From: Cellulomonas fimi
Lineage (GTDB): Bacteria; Actinomycetota; Actinomycetes; Actinomycetales; Cellulomonadaceae
Assembly (NCBI RefSeq): GCF_028583725.1
Contig: NZ_CP110680.1
Coordinates: forward strand, 1,364,001-1,428,000
DNA length: 64,000 nucleotides
Direction of reading: 5' to 3'
Position 1 is the first letter of the stretch. Every line of letters begins with the position of its first letter. Below are positions 14,741 through 23,355 of this stretch, piece by piece. Under the pieces are notes generated by a model. The model saw nothing but the letters and a program-made list of their open reading frames with translations. It was not told where the DNA came from and did not search any database. A program made the translations under genes and the position numbers.

Positions 14741-15691
14741 ATGTCCGAGAACGTCCCCGTCCTCCCGCCCAAGAACCGCGGCGGGCGCCGCACCGGCCTC
14801 GTCGTCGGGGCGGTCGTCGCCGTCGTCGTCCTGGTCGGTGCGCTCGTCTTCGCGTTCACCCGTCCCGATGCCGACGACTCCGCCGCCGGCGACGGCGCGA
14901 CCGTCGTCCGCCTCGGCACGACCGACGTCGGCCAGCCGCACTGGGAGATCCTCCAGGAGCTCGCCGCGGAGGAGGGCATCGACCTCGAGATCGTCGGCTT
15001 CTCCGAGTACACGCAGCCGAACCCGGCGCTCACCGAGGACGAGATCGACCTCAACGCGTTCCAGCACGTCCTCTACCTGGCCGACCACAACAACAACACC
15101 GGCGACGACCTGCAGCCCATCGGCTCGACGCTGATCGTGCCGCTGCCGCTGTACTCGCAGAAGCACACGGACGTCTCCGAGTTCACGAAGGGCGAGCAGG
15201 TCGCGATCCCGAACGACGCGACCAACCAGGCCCGTGCGCTGTTCGTGCTCGAGGAGGCCGGCCTGATCGCGTTCACCGGCGACCCGGCCGTGCCGACGCC
15301 GGACGACGTCGACACCGACGCCTCCACCGTCGTGGTCCGGCCCGTCGAGGCGTCGCAGACCGCGGGCCTGATCGGCGACCCCGACGTCGCGGGCGTGATC
15401 GTCAACAACAACTTCGCGACCGACGCGGGCTTCGACCTCGACAGCTACGTCTTCGCGGACGACCCGAGCTCGCCCGGGGCGCAGCCGTACATCAACATCA
15501 TCGCGGCCCGACCGGACGACGTGGACAACCCGACCTACCAGAAGATCGTCGAGCTCTACCACGACCCGAAGGTGCTCGAGTCGGTCGTCGAGTCGTCGGG
15601 CGGCACCGCGACGATCGTCGAGGGCTACGACGCCGCGCAGCTCCGGGACGTCCTGGCGCAGACGCAGGAGAACCTCAAGGCCGCTGGCTGA
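14741..15691 (+). CDS. metQ: MetQ-like methionine-binding protein, membrane-anchored, no lipobox
   Basis: A 316-residue NLPA/MetQ-family substrate-binding protein of the D/L-methionine importer. Diagnostic segments include VVRLGTTDVGQPHWEILQE, EIDLNAFQHVLYL, VAIPNDATNQARAL and GVIVNNNFATDAG. The N-terminus has a basic stretch (KNRGGRR) and one long hydrophobic helix (about residues 19-39), but no cysteine occurs anywhere in the protein. It therefore cannot be a lipoprotein like most Gram-positive MetQ and is probably held by an uncleaved helix. AAGGAG precedes ATG 14741. metN and metI follow. Confidence 0.9.
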   Translation: MSENVPVLPPKNRGGRRTGLVVGAVVAVVVLVGALVFAFTRPDADDSAAGDGATVVRLGTTDVGQPHWEILQELAAEEGIDLEIVGFSEYTQPNPALTEDEIDLNAFQHVLYLADHNNNTGDDLQPIGSTLIVPLPLYSQKHTDVSEFTKGEQVAIPNDATNQARALFVLEEAGLIAFTGDPAVPTPDDVDTDASTVVVRPVEASQTAGLIGDPDVAGVIVNNNFATDAGFDLDSYVFADDPSSPGAQPYINIIAARPDDVDNPTYQKIVELYHDPKVLESVVESSGGTATIVEGYDAAQLRDVLAQTQENLKAAG

Positions 15692-15772
15692 GCCGGTCCG
15701 CGCGGTCCGGTCCCCACCACCCCCGGGGACCGGGCCGCGCGGCCGTCGTCCTTCCCCGAAAGGTCCCCCCAC

Positions 15773-16795
15773 GTGACCCCCATCATCGAGTTCCGCGACG
15801 TCACCAAGGTGTTCGACGGCCCGAACGGGCCGATCCGCGCCGTCGACGGCGTCGACCTCACCGTCGAGCAGGGTGAGATCTTCGGCGTCATCGGCTACTC
15901 CGGCGCCGGCAAGAGCACCCTCGTGCGGCTCATCAACGGCCTCGAGCGCGTCACGTCGGGGCAGCTGGTCGTGGACGGCGACGACGTCGCCGCGCTGTCC
16001 GAGCGCGCGCTCGAGCGCAAGCGCCGCGACATCGGCATGATCTTCCAGCAGTTCAACCTGTTCTCGTCGCGCACCGTCGCGGGGAACGTCGCGTTCCCGC
16101 TCAAGGTCGCCGGCTGGCCCAAGGCCGACCGCGACCGGCGCATCGCCGAGCTGCTCGACTTCGTCGGCCTGCTCGACCGCGCGCACTCCTACCCGGACCA
16201 GCTGTCCGGCGGGCAGAAGCAGCGCGTCGGCATCGCGCGCGCGCTCGCGGCGCAGCCGAAGATCCTGCTCGCCGACGAGTCGACCAGCGCGCTCGACCCG
16301 CAGACCACGCAGGACGTCCTCGGTCTGCTGCAGAAGGTCAACCGCGAGCTCGGGGTGACGATCGTCGTCATCACGCACGAGCTCGAGGTCGTGCGGTCCA
16401 TCGCCGACCGCGTCGCCGTGCTCGAGAACGGGCGCGTCGCCGAGACCGGGACCGTGTTCGACGTGTTCACGCGTCCGCAGGCCGACGTCACGCAGCGGTT
16501 CGTGTCGACCGTCGTGCACGACCGGCCGCGGGGCGCCGTCCTCGAACGGCTCCAGCGCACGCACACCGGCCGGATCGTCACCGTGACCATGACCGACAGC
16601 TCGCGGCTCGGGGCGGTCCTCGCGTCGGCGGGCGCGTCCGGGGTCGCGTTCGAGATCGTCTACGGCGGCATCGGCACGCTGCAGGACCAGTCGTTCGGGT
16701 CGCTCACGCTCGCGCTCGACGGGCCCGACGCGGCCGTCGACTCGCTCGTCGCGCAGCTCGGCACCGTCGCGCCCGTCGAGGAGGCCGTGCGATGA
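15773..16795 (+). CDS. metN: Methionine ABC transporter ATP-binding protein MetN
   Basis: A 340-residue ATPase. Walker A is GYSGAGKST, the Q-loop region is IFQQFNLFSSRTV, the signature LSGGQKQRVGIARAL and Walker B ILLADESTSALDPQT. The C-terminal 80 residues form the NIL/ACT-like domain (from TMTDSSRLGAVLASAGASGV). In E. coli MetN this domain binds methionine and inhibits transport when the pool is full. GTG 15773 follows GAAAGG. The stop overlaps metI (ATGA at 16792-16795). Confidence 0.95.
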   Translation: MTPIIEFRDVTKVFDGPNGPIRAVDGVDLTVEQGEIFGVIGYSGAGKSTLVRLINGLERVTSGQLVVDGDDVAALSERALERKRRDIGMIFQQFNLFSSRTVAGNVAFPLKVAGWPKADRDRRIAELLDFVGLLDRAHSYPDQLSGGQKQRVGIARALAAQPKILLADESTSALDPQTTQDVLGLLQKVNRELGVTIVVITHELEVVRSIADRVAVLENGRVAETGTVFDVFTRPQADVTQRFVSTVVHDRPRGAVLERLQRTHTGRIVTVTMTDSSRLGAVLASAGASGVAFEIVYGGIGTLQDQSFGSLTLALDGPDAAVDSLVAQLGTVAPVEEAVR

Positions 16796-17541
16796 CCATC
16801 CTGACCGCTGCTCTCGCGGCCACGCCGCTGACGTCGTCGGTCGGCGCACCGCTGGCTGCCACCCCGGTTCCCGCCGCGGGCGAGTTCGACCCCGCGTTCC
16901 ACGGCCCGAAGCTGCTGGAGGCCGCGGGCGAGACGCTCTACATGGTGTCCGCGACGCTGCTCATCGGCGGCGTCCTCGGGCTCGTCCTCGGCATCGCGCT
17001 CTACACGACGCGGCGCGGCGGGCTGCTGTCGAACCGGGGCGTGTTCGGCGTGCTCAACCTCGTCGTCAACGTGTTCCGGCCGATCCCGTTCCTCATCCTG
17101 CTCATGATCATCGCGCCCGTGACGGTGGGTCTGATCGGCACCCGGCTCGGCAGCACCGCGATGATCGTGCCGCTGTCGTTCGCCGCGACGTTCGGGGTGT
17201 CCCGGATCGTCGAGCAGAACCTCGTCGCGATCGACCCTGGCGTCATCGAGGCGGCGCGCGCGACGGGCGCGTCGCGGTGGCGGATCGTGCTGACCCTGCT
17301 GGTGCCCGAGGCGCTCGGCCCGCTGATCCTCGGGTACACGTTCGTGTTCGTCGCGCTCGTCGACATGTCTGCGCTCGCCGGGACGCTCGACGGCGGCGGG
17401 CTCGGCGCGTTCGCCCTGGACTACGGCTACAAGCGGTGGAACTTCGCGGTCGTGTGGATCACGGTGATCGTCATCATCGTGCTCGTCCAGCTGGCCCAGT
17501 CGCTCGGCAACCGCCTCTCCCGCCGCATCCTGCGCCGCTGA
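16792..17541 (+). CDS. metI: Methionine ABC transporter permease MetI
   Basis: A 249-residue permease with five to six hydrophobic segments and the EAA loop IEAARATGASRWRIVLTLLVPEALGP that docks on MetN. The N-terminal 30 residues are a variable Ala/Pro extension. It is the last gene of metQNI; a 12-bp-stem terminator follows within 60 bp. Overlap with metN indicates coupled translation. Confidence 0.94.
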   Translation: MTILTAALAATPLTSSVGAPLAATPVPAAGEFDPAFHGPKLLEAAGETLYMVSATLLIGGVLGLVLGIALYTTRRGGLLSNRGVFGVLNLVVNVFRPIPFLILLMIIAPVTVGLIGTRLGSTAMIVPLSFAATFGVSRIVEQNLVAIDPGVIEAARATGASRWRIVLTLLVPEALGPLILGYTFVFVALVDMSALAGTLDGGGLGAFALDYGYKRWNFAVVWITVIVIIVLVQLAQSLGNRLSRRILRR

Positions 17542-17588
17542 CCCCGCCCGGGGTGCATCGGGCGCCGGCCGGGCCCCCGGCCGAGCGC

Positions 17589-17630
17589 AACACGAGGGCC
17601 GTTCCGCGTGGTCGGAACGGCCCTCATGTT
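17589..17630 (+). terminator. Terminator between metI and the convergent lipoprotein gene
   Basis: GAGGGCCGTTCC (17594-17605) pairs perfectly with 17614-17625 around an 8-nt loop; flanking AACA/TGTT extends the stem after one mismatch. T-rich bases TGTTGTTCT follow on the plus strand. It may serve both directions. Confidence 0.85.
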
Positions 17631-17762
17631 GTTCTCGCGCGGCGAGCTCGCTCGGTGGGCGAGGGGCGACCCGGGGCTGGGTACCGGAACACGCGCCGGG
17701 AGCGGTACTCAGACCCGGGTCGCGGGCGGGATGCGGTGCGGCCGGACGAGGATCGGCCGGTG

Positions 17763-19796
17763 TCAGGGGCGGGACGGGGGGCCGCCGCCTCCGGGGCCGC
17801 CGCCCATGCCGGACTGGACCTCGCCCGCGGTGGCCGTCGCGGACGTCGTCGCCGCGGACGCGTCGCCGTCGCGGGACAGGCCCGTCGCGTCCGGGCTGCC
17901 TGCCGAGCCGCCGACCAGCGCCGTGTACGTCGCGCCGTCCGTGACGTCGGGCGACGAGTAGACGACCGACGAGAACGACTTCGGGGCCGTGAAGGACGCG
18001 AGGACCGTGCCGTCCTCCGCGGCGAGGTGCACGACCGTGCCGGCCTGCTGCGTGGCGTCGAGCGTCAGGCCGACGAACGACTGCGTCGAGCCGTCCGACG
18101 GGGTCTGCGCCATGCCCGACGCGCCGACGGCCAGGAGCTCGCCGCCGCTGATCTCGAACGTGCCGTTGTAGTCGAGCGCGCCGTTCCCGGAGCTCGTCGG
18201 GCCCGCGACGACGACCGTCCCGCCGCTCATCGTGACCGAACCGTTCGAGTCGAGGCCGTCGCCCTCCGCGTCGGCCACGAGCGTGCCGCCCGTGATCTCC
18301 AGCAGGACGCCGTCCTGGGCGGAGAACTCCCCGCCGCCTCCGCCCGGACCGCCGCCCGGCATGCCGCCCGCGCGCGGGTCGGTGGCATCCGCGACGGTCC
18401 CCGCGTCGCCGGCCGCGCCGGTGCCCGTGCCAGATCCCGTCCCGGTGCCAGCTGCCGTGCCCGCACCTGCGGACGCTCCCGTGCCGGTCGACGTGCCCGT
18501 GCCGGTCGACGTGCCCGTGTCGGTCGACGCGCCGGTGCCGTCGGTCGTCGCGGCGGGGTCGTCGTCCGTGGTCGAGCCTGCCGTCGCGTTGACGCCGTCG
18601 TCGCTCGTCGTGAGCGAGGTGTCGCCGCCCGCGATCGTGATGACCGGCGCCTCCAGCCCTTCGACGGCCGTCGCGACGTCGAGCGTGCCGCCCGCGACGC
18701 GCAGGGCGCCCTCGGCGTGGATGCCGTCGTCGCCCGTCGCGAGCGTGACGTCGCCGTCGGTGACCGCGACGACGCCGTCGGAGTGCACGGCGTCGTCGGC
18801 CGCGTCGACCCGCAGCGTGCCGCCGCCCAGGACGACGGACACGTCGCCGACCAGGCCCTTCGGCGACGCGTCGTCGGCGACGGTCGCGTCGTGCCCGCCG
18901 CCCGCGATGACCGTGACGGTCCCGTCGGCGAGCACGACGTCGGTCGCCGCGGTCACGCCGTCGTCGCCGGAGGTGAGGGTGAGGTCGCCGCCGAGGACCG
19001 CGACGTAGCCGAGCGCGGCGTCGTCGGCCTCGTCGGACTTGAGCGCGTCGCCGCCGGCCGTCACGTCGAGCGTGCCGTCCTGGACGACGAGGTAGTCCTT
19101 GCCGCGGATCCCGTCGTCGACCGCGTCGACCGTGATCGTCCCGGACTCGACCACGAGGCCGTCCTTGCTCGCGATGCCGTCGTTCGACCGGCCCTCGACG
19201 TCGAGCGACCCGCTGCCCGTGAGGGTGAGGTCCGCGGTGCTGAACAGGGCCGCGTTCGGCTCGTCGGTCTCGGCGTCCGGGTCGACGGGGGCCGTCGCGT
19301 CAGCCAGGTGGTTGGTCGACCCGTCGGCGAGCACGACGACCACGTCGCCGGCGTCGGTGACCTGGAGCGGGGACGTCGTCGAGCTCGTGAGATCGGCGTC
19401 GTCGAGGACGAGCACGACCGTGCCGTCGTCGGCGCTGTCCACCACGAGCGACCCGTCGGTGAGCGTGCCGGAGACGGCGTACGTGCCGGCGGCCGTGACG
19501 GTGATCGTGGACCCGTCGACGGTCGCGCCGTCGCCGTCGACCGTGGCGGTCGCGCCGTCGAGCGTGATGGTCGTCGCGCCGGACGTGTCGTCGGTCGCCG
19601 TGGTCTCGTGCCAGGCGGTGTTGTCGGCGAGCGTGCTCTCGACGGTCACGTCGGCGTCGGTCGCCGTCGCGGTGCTGGTCGAGGTGCCGGACGAGCCGGT
19701 CGACGCGTCGGCCGCCGAGCAGCCGACGAGGGTCGCGGCCACGAGGCCGGTGAGCAGGGCGGTGGGGGCGACGAGGCGCCCGCGGTGGTGTCGCAC
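17763..19796 (-). CDS. Secreted Cthe_2159-like carbohydrate-binding beta-helix lipoprotein
   Basis: A 677-residue exported protein. The N-terminus (VRHHRGRLVAPTALLTGLVA, ending LVGC) is a lipoprotein signal. The body consists of many short beta-helix turns with recurring SDDGV, DDGIRGKDYLVV and GGTLDV motifs, the signature of the Cthe_2159 (DUF4353) family. The founder from Clostridium thermocellum binds cellulose and pectin. A Thr/Gly/Ala/Ser linker and a Gly-rich GGGPGGGG patch interrupt the helix, and a similar Gly/Pro patch ends the protein. GTG 19796 follows GGAG; longer versions would cut into the VTC gene. It is the last gene of an operon with VTC and DUF4956 genes. Confidence 0.85.
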   Translation of the reverse strand: MRHHRGRLVAPTALLTGLVAATLVGCSAADASTGSSGTSTSTATATDADVTVESTLADNTAWHETTATDDTSGATTITLDGATATVDGDGATVDGSTITVTAAGTYAVSGTLTDGSLVVDSADDGTVVLVLDDADLTSSTTSPLQVTDAGDVVVVLADGSTNHLADATAPVDPDAETDEPNAALFSTADLTLTGSGSLDVEGRSNDGIASKDGLVVESGTITVDAVDDGIRGKDYLVVQDGTLDVTAGGDALKSDEADDAALGYVAVLGGDLTLTSGDDGVTAATDVVLADGTVTVIAGGGHDATVADDASPKGLVGDVSVVLGGGTLRVDAADDAVHSDGVVAVTDGDVTLATGDDGIHAEGALRVAGGTLDVATAVEGLEAPVITIAGGDTSLTTSDDGVNATAGSTTDDDPAATTDGTGASTDTGTSTGTGTSTGTGASAGAGTAAGTGTGSGTGTGAAGDAGTVADATDPRAGGMPGGGPGGGGGEFSAQDGVLLEITGGTLVADAEGDGLDSNGSVTMSGGTVVVAGPTSSGNGALDYNGTFEISGGELLAVGASGMAQTPSDGSTQSFVGLTLDATQQAGTVVHLAAEDGTVLASFTAPKSFSSVVYSSPDVTDGATYTALVGGSAGSPDATGLSRDGDASAATTSATATAGEVQSGMGGGPGGGGPPSRP

Positions 19797-19827
19797 GGTG
19801 GTGCTCCGATCGGGTGGGGGTGGGAGG

Positions 19828-20685
19828 TCAGCGGGTCGCCGCGGCGACGTGCCGGTCGAGCACGCGGCGCCACGGCGTGGCGGGGAGGTCGGGGTGCAGG
19901 ACGGCGAGGCCGGTGCCGTACTTCGAGACGCGCACGGGCCGGTGGCCGTGCCGCCAGAGCAGCCGGTCGGTCGAGGACGGCGTCGAGCCGGTCTTGGTCT
20001 CGACGATCGCGAGGCCGCGCAGGGGGAGCGACCGCCCCGTCGACGGGTCGGTCCAGACGAGCCCGGTGTCGACGGTGGTCCGCGACGCGGCGCTCCCGGC
20101 CGGCGATCCCGCGCGGGGTGCACCGGTCGCGCATGCGCGCCGCGGCTCGGCGTCGTGGTGCAGGTCGGCGACGCGACCGCCGGCCGGTCCCGGCACGTGC
20201 AGCGTCACGCGGTCGTACGTCGTGACGAGCGTCGGCAGCAGCGGGCCGTCGAGCGTCGCCGCCCGCTCGTCGCCGAGCGCCGCCACCGCGAACGCGCAGG
20301 CCGAGTCGTCGAGCGCGGCCGGACCGGCGTGGGGTCGGCGGTCCTTGACGGTCGTGCCGCGCGGGCCGCGGGTCTTGACCTCGACCCAGCAGGCGCCGTC
20401 GTCGACGTAGGTGCGGGTGCGGACCTTGAACCGCTGCCGGCGTCGGCGCGCGGAGCCCAGGTAGCTGCTGAGCGCGGGGGTGTCGAAGTACACCGACCGG
20501 TAGGCGGAGGTGCGGCGCCCGTCGATCTCCAGGGCGCGGGTCGCGGGGTCGAGGTCGTCGAGCAGCGCGTCGAGCGCGGCGACGGGGAGCAGGTACTTGC
20601 GGTCGACGCGCGTCTGGAGGGAGGCGTCGGCGAGCAGCTCGTCGAGAGTCACGGGTGCGAGCCGGTGCAGGGCGTCGAGGGTCAT
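19828..20685 (-). CDS. VTC-domain protein (polyphosphate polymerase-like)
   Basis: A 285-residue VTC-domain protein of the triphosphate-tunnel fold. Charged tunnel motifs include TRVDRKYLLPV, RRQRFKVRTRTYVDDG, CWVEVKTRG and a late GLAIVETKTGS. In yeast VTC4 the equivalent tunnel polymerises ATP gamma-phosphate into polyphosphate. Bacterial single-domain versions are common beside DUF4956 genes, but their reaction is poorly proven. ATG 20685 overlaps the DUF4956 stop at 20682. Whether it makes polyphosphate here is an inference. Confidence 0.85.
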   Translation of the reverse strand: MTLDALHRLAPVTLDELLADASLQTRVDRKYLLPVAALDALLDDLDPATRALEIDGRRTSAYRSVYFDTPALSSYLGSARRRRQRFKVRTRTYVDDGACWVEVKTRGPRGTTVKDRRPHAGPAALDDSACAFAVAALGDERAATLDGPLLPTLVTTYDRVTLHVPGPAGGRVADLHHDAEPRRACATGAPRAGSPAGSAASRTTVDTGLVWTDPSTGRSLPLRGLAIVETKTGSTPSSTDRLLWRHGHRPVRVSKYGTGLAVLHPDLPATPWRRVLDRHVAAATR

Positions 20686-21362
20686 CGCTGCGCCACCGCC
20701 CAGCGGTCGGCGTCGTCGGTCGGCGACGGGGGCTCGGCGCCGCCCGCGTCCCGGGCGACGGAGTCGTCCGGCCGCAGGGTCGCAGCGCCCCGGCCTGCGA
20801 GGCGCTCCGTGACGAGCGCACCCCGCGGGGCGGCGTCGTAGCGCACGTCCACCCACGTCGTGTCGTTGACGAGGTCGAGGCGCTGCACCGACACGCGCCG
20901 CACGCGCCCGCCGAGCAGCTGCTCGAGGTGCGCGACGAGCGCGGTCTCGTCCGCGACGGCGCGGTCGACGACGACGGTCTGCTGCCGGTAGCGGCTGAGC
21001 AGCCGCGGACTGTCGGCGATCGCGAGGACCACCACGACGACCGCCATGAGCGCGATCCCGACGGGTGCCGCGGCGAGCCCGCCGATGAGGCCGAGGGCCA
21101 GCGACGCGAAGTAGTAGGCGACCTCGGTCTGGCTGAGCTCGGCGGACCGGAGCCGGATGATCGACAGGACGCCGAACAGACCGAGGCCGAGGCCGGCGCC
21201 GACCGTGCTGCTCGCGAGCGTCGCCGCGACGGCCAGCACCCCGACGTTGACGCCGAGGTAGGCGACCGCGAGGTCGCGGCGCCGGTGCCGGGGCAGGTAG
21301 AGGGCGAACGTGAGCACGAGGACGGCGACGAGGTCGGCGGCGTGCAGGACGGTGGGGGACAT
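20682..21362 (-). CDS. DUF4956 integral membrane protein
   Basis: A 226-residue protein with four hydrophobic segments in the first 120 residues, including the family hallmark FGVLSIIRLRSAELSQTEVAYYF. A soluble alpha/beta C-terminal part follows. DUF4956 proteins are nearly always next to VTC-domain genes and probably form the membrane partner, but no activity is established. It is the first gene of the three-gene minus-strand operon. GGAG precedes ATG 21362. A perfect 10-bp inverted repeat lies just upstream in the leader. Confidence 0.86.
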   Translation of the reverse strand: MSPTVLHAADLVAVLVLTFALYLPRHRRRDLAVAYLGVNVGVLAVAATLASSTVGAGLGLGLFGVLSIIRLRSAELSQTEVAYYFASLALGLIGGLAAAPVGIALMAVVVVVLAIADSPRLLSRYRQQTVVVDRAVADETALVAHLEQLLGGRVRRVSVQRLDLVNDTTWVDVRYDAAPRGALVTERLAGRGAATLRPDDSVARDAGGAEPPSPTDDADRWAVAQR

Positions 21363-21372
21363 GCGGTGGCTC

Positions 21373-21401
21373 CTGACTGGTCGGGCGTGGTGACCAGTCA
21401 G
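21373..21401 (-). promoter_or_regulatory. Perfect inverted repeat in the leader of the DUF4956-VTC operon
   Basis: CTGACTGGTC (21373-21382) and GACCAGTCAG (21392-21401) form a 10-bp stem with a 9-nt loop, ending only a few bases from the ribosome site of the DUF4956 gene. It may be an operator or a translation-control hairpin. Confidence 0.55.
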
Positions 21402-21492
21402 CCGTGGCCCGCTGGGCGCACGCTGTGCGACGGCTGAGGCCGGGGTCAGCGTCCGCCGAGACCCCGGCCTCCGTGCCGCGCGACCGGGCCGG

Positions 21493-22191
21493 TCAGGCGG
21501 CGGCGCCCGCGCGTGCCCGACGCCCGCCCGGGACGGCGTCGGTGTCCTGCGAGACGGCGATCGACCGGCGCGCGAGGTCGTCGCGCTCGACCGCGTCGGC
21601 GAGCACGCGGCCGACCTGGCCGCGCGAGACCTTCATGCCGCGCACGTCGCCGTTGGTCGTCGTGAACGCGGGGTACGGGATGTCGTCGTCGGACAGGTAG
21701 ACGGGCTGCACCTCGACCCAGTCGAGCTCGGTCGCGCGCAGCTCGGCGGACGTGCGCTCCTCGTCGGCGATCTGCGGCGCGATGAGCAGCGCGAAGAACA
21801 GCTTGGCCGAGAACGGCAGCCGGTCCCGCGTGGTGCCGACGCCGTACGACGACTGCACGACGATCCGGCGGACCCCGTGCCGGCGCATCGACGTGACGAC
21901 GTTGCGCGTGCCGCGCGAGCGGACGTCGATGGGGGTGCCGGCCGGGCCGCGCAGGCGGACCCGGAGCGGGTTCTCGCTGATGCCGAGCGTGACGACGACC
22001 GCGTCCTGCCCGGCGACGAGCGCGTCGACCGTGGCGGGGTCGGTCGCGTCGCCGTCGACGCCGCGGACGTGCGGGCCGGTGAGCGCGGCGGCGTGGCGGG
22101 ACAGGGCGGTGACCTCGTGGCCACGACGGACGAGCTCGGCGACCGCGGCGCGGCCGGACCCTCCGGTGGCTCCGACGACCAGGACCTTCAT
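21493..22191 (-). CDS. NAD(P)-binding SDR-like oxidoreductase (atypical)
   Basis: A 232-residue Rossmann protein starting MKVLVVGATGGSGRAAVAEL, the NAD(P)H-binding motif of NmrA/YwnB-type atypical SDRs. It has the strand VVTLGI and the VVQSSYGVG segment but no clear YxxxK pair, so catalysis is not assured. Many relatives are NAD(P)-sensing or quinone-related proteins. ATG 22191 is selected over a longer frame because the dinucleotide motif begins immediately and GGAG lies upstream. It is divergent from an AraC regulator, its probable controller. Confidence 0.8.
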   Translation of the reverse strand: MKVLVVGATGGSGRAAVAELVRRGHEVTALSRHAAALTGPHVRGVDGDATDPATVDALVAGQDAVVVTLGISENPLRVRLRGPAGTPIDVRSRGTRNVVTSMRRHGVRRIVVQSSYGVGTTRDRLPFSAKLFFALLIAPQIADEERTSAELRATELDWVEVQPVYLSDDDIPYPAFTTTNGDVRGMKVSRGQVGRVLADAVERDDLARRSIAVSQDTDAVPGGRRARAGAAA

Positions 22192-22319
22192 GGTGGGCTC
22201 CTTCGGTGGGGAGCGGCGGGTGCTGCTCCGTGGTTCTCCCAGCACACCGCGCCGGGCGGTGGACGGTCTATGCTCATGAGTCGCCGGAACATGACAGATC
22301 GTCCAGGCGGAGGTGCCCG

Positions 22320-23276
22320 ATGACCGTGCTCGCCCCCGAAGCCCCCTGGGGCTCCGTCGACCCGGTGGGCGAGGCCCTGCACCGGCTGCGCGTCACCGGG
22401 TTCTTCTACTGCCACACGGAGGCCACCGGCCCGTGGGCCGTCGACATGCCCGCGTTCGGCGAGTGCGTGAGCTTCCACGTCGTCACCGCGGGCGAGTGCT
22501 GGGTCGAGGTCGACGGCGTCCCGCCGGTCCGGCTCGGCGCGGGCGACCTCGGGCTCGTCCCGCACGGCCGCGGGCACGTGCTGCGCAGCGCGCCCGGCGT
22601 GCCGTCGATGGGACGTGTCGACGAGCTGCCGCAGGACTACGTGACCGACCACTACTCGGTGCTCCGGCACGACGGCGGCGGGCCGCGCACCGACCTCGTG
22701 TGCGGCGTGCTGTCCGTCGACGGCCCGGCGTCGCGGCTGCTCCTCGAGCTGCTGCCGCCCGTCGTGCACGTCCCCGCCGACGACGGCGCCGCGCCCTGGA
22801 TCGCCGGGACGCTCGGCCTCATGGCCGACGAGCTCACGCGCACCCGGCCCGGCGGTGAGGCCGTCACCACCCGGCTCGCCGACATCCTGGTCATCCAGGC
22901 GATCCGCGCGTGGGTCGACGCGCAGTCGGCCACGACAGGGTGGCTCGGCGCGCTGCGCGACCCGCACGTCGGCGTGGCCGTCGCGGCCGTGCACCGCGAC
23001 CCCGCTCGCCCGTGGACCGTCGAGACGCTCGCCCGCGAGGCGACCATGTCGCGCTCGGCCTTCGCGGCCCGGTTCACCGAGGTCGTGGGCGTCCCGGCGA
23101 TGCAGTACGTGACGTCGTGGCGCATGCACGTGGCGACCGACCTGCTCGCGGCGGGCGAGCCGGTCGCCCGCGCCGCCGCCGCTACCGGCTACGACTCCGA
23201 GGCGGCGTTCAGCCGCGCCTACCGCCGCGAGACCGGACGAGCCCCGGGTGCGGTCCGCCGGGCGGCCGCCCCCTAG
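22320..23276 (+). CDS. AraC-family regulator with cupin sensor domain
   Basis: A 318-residue regulator. The N-terminal half is an AraC_binding_2/cupin_6 type sensor (FHVVTAGECWVEVDGVPPVRLGAGDLGLVPHG). The C-terminal 100 residues hold the two helix-turn-helix motifs (WTVETLAREATMSRSAFAAR, then PVARAAAATGYDSEAAFSRA). GGCGGAGG precedes ATG 22320. Such cupin-AraC proteins commonly control the divergently transcribed oxidoreductase gene, here the SDR at 21493-22191, 128 bp away. The inducer is unknown. Confidence 0.9.
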   Translation: MTVLAPEAPWGSVDPVGEALHRLRVTGFFYCHTEATGPWAVDMPAFGECVSFHVVTAGECWVEVDGVPPVRLGAGDLGLVPHGRGHVLRSAPGVPSMGRVDELPQDYVTDHYSVLRHDGGGPRTDLVCGVLSVDGPASRLLLELLPPVVHVPADDGAAPWIAGTLGLMADELTRTRPGGEAVTTRLADILVIQAIRAWVDAQSATTGWLGALRDPHVGVAVAAVHRDPARPWTVETLAREATMSRSAFAARFTEVVGVPAMQYVTSWRMHVATDLLAAGEPVARAAAATGYDSEAAFSRAYRRETGRAPGAVRRAAAP

Positions 23277-23326
23277 AGCGCGCCTGCCCCCTCGCTCCCG
23301 GGAGCGGTCCGTCGGGCGGCCACCCC
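23246..23326 (+). repeat. Imperfect 27-bp direct repeat across the AraC stop codon
   Basis: Bases 23246-23272, coding for the AraC tail GAVRRAAA, recur at 23300-23326 with three mismatches, 27 bp after the first copy ends. The second copy lies beyond the stop codon. Confidence 0.7.
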
Positions 23327-23355
23327 GTCTGCGTCCGTCGGAGGCGGGGCGTGCC

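Noticed and set aside
14237..16849. 870-codon minus-strand frame across metQ and metN
   Set aside because: Antisense to certain genes and compositionally typical of GC-driven open frames.
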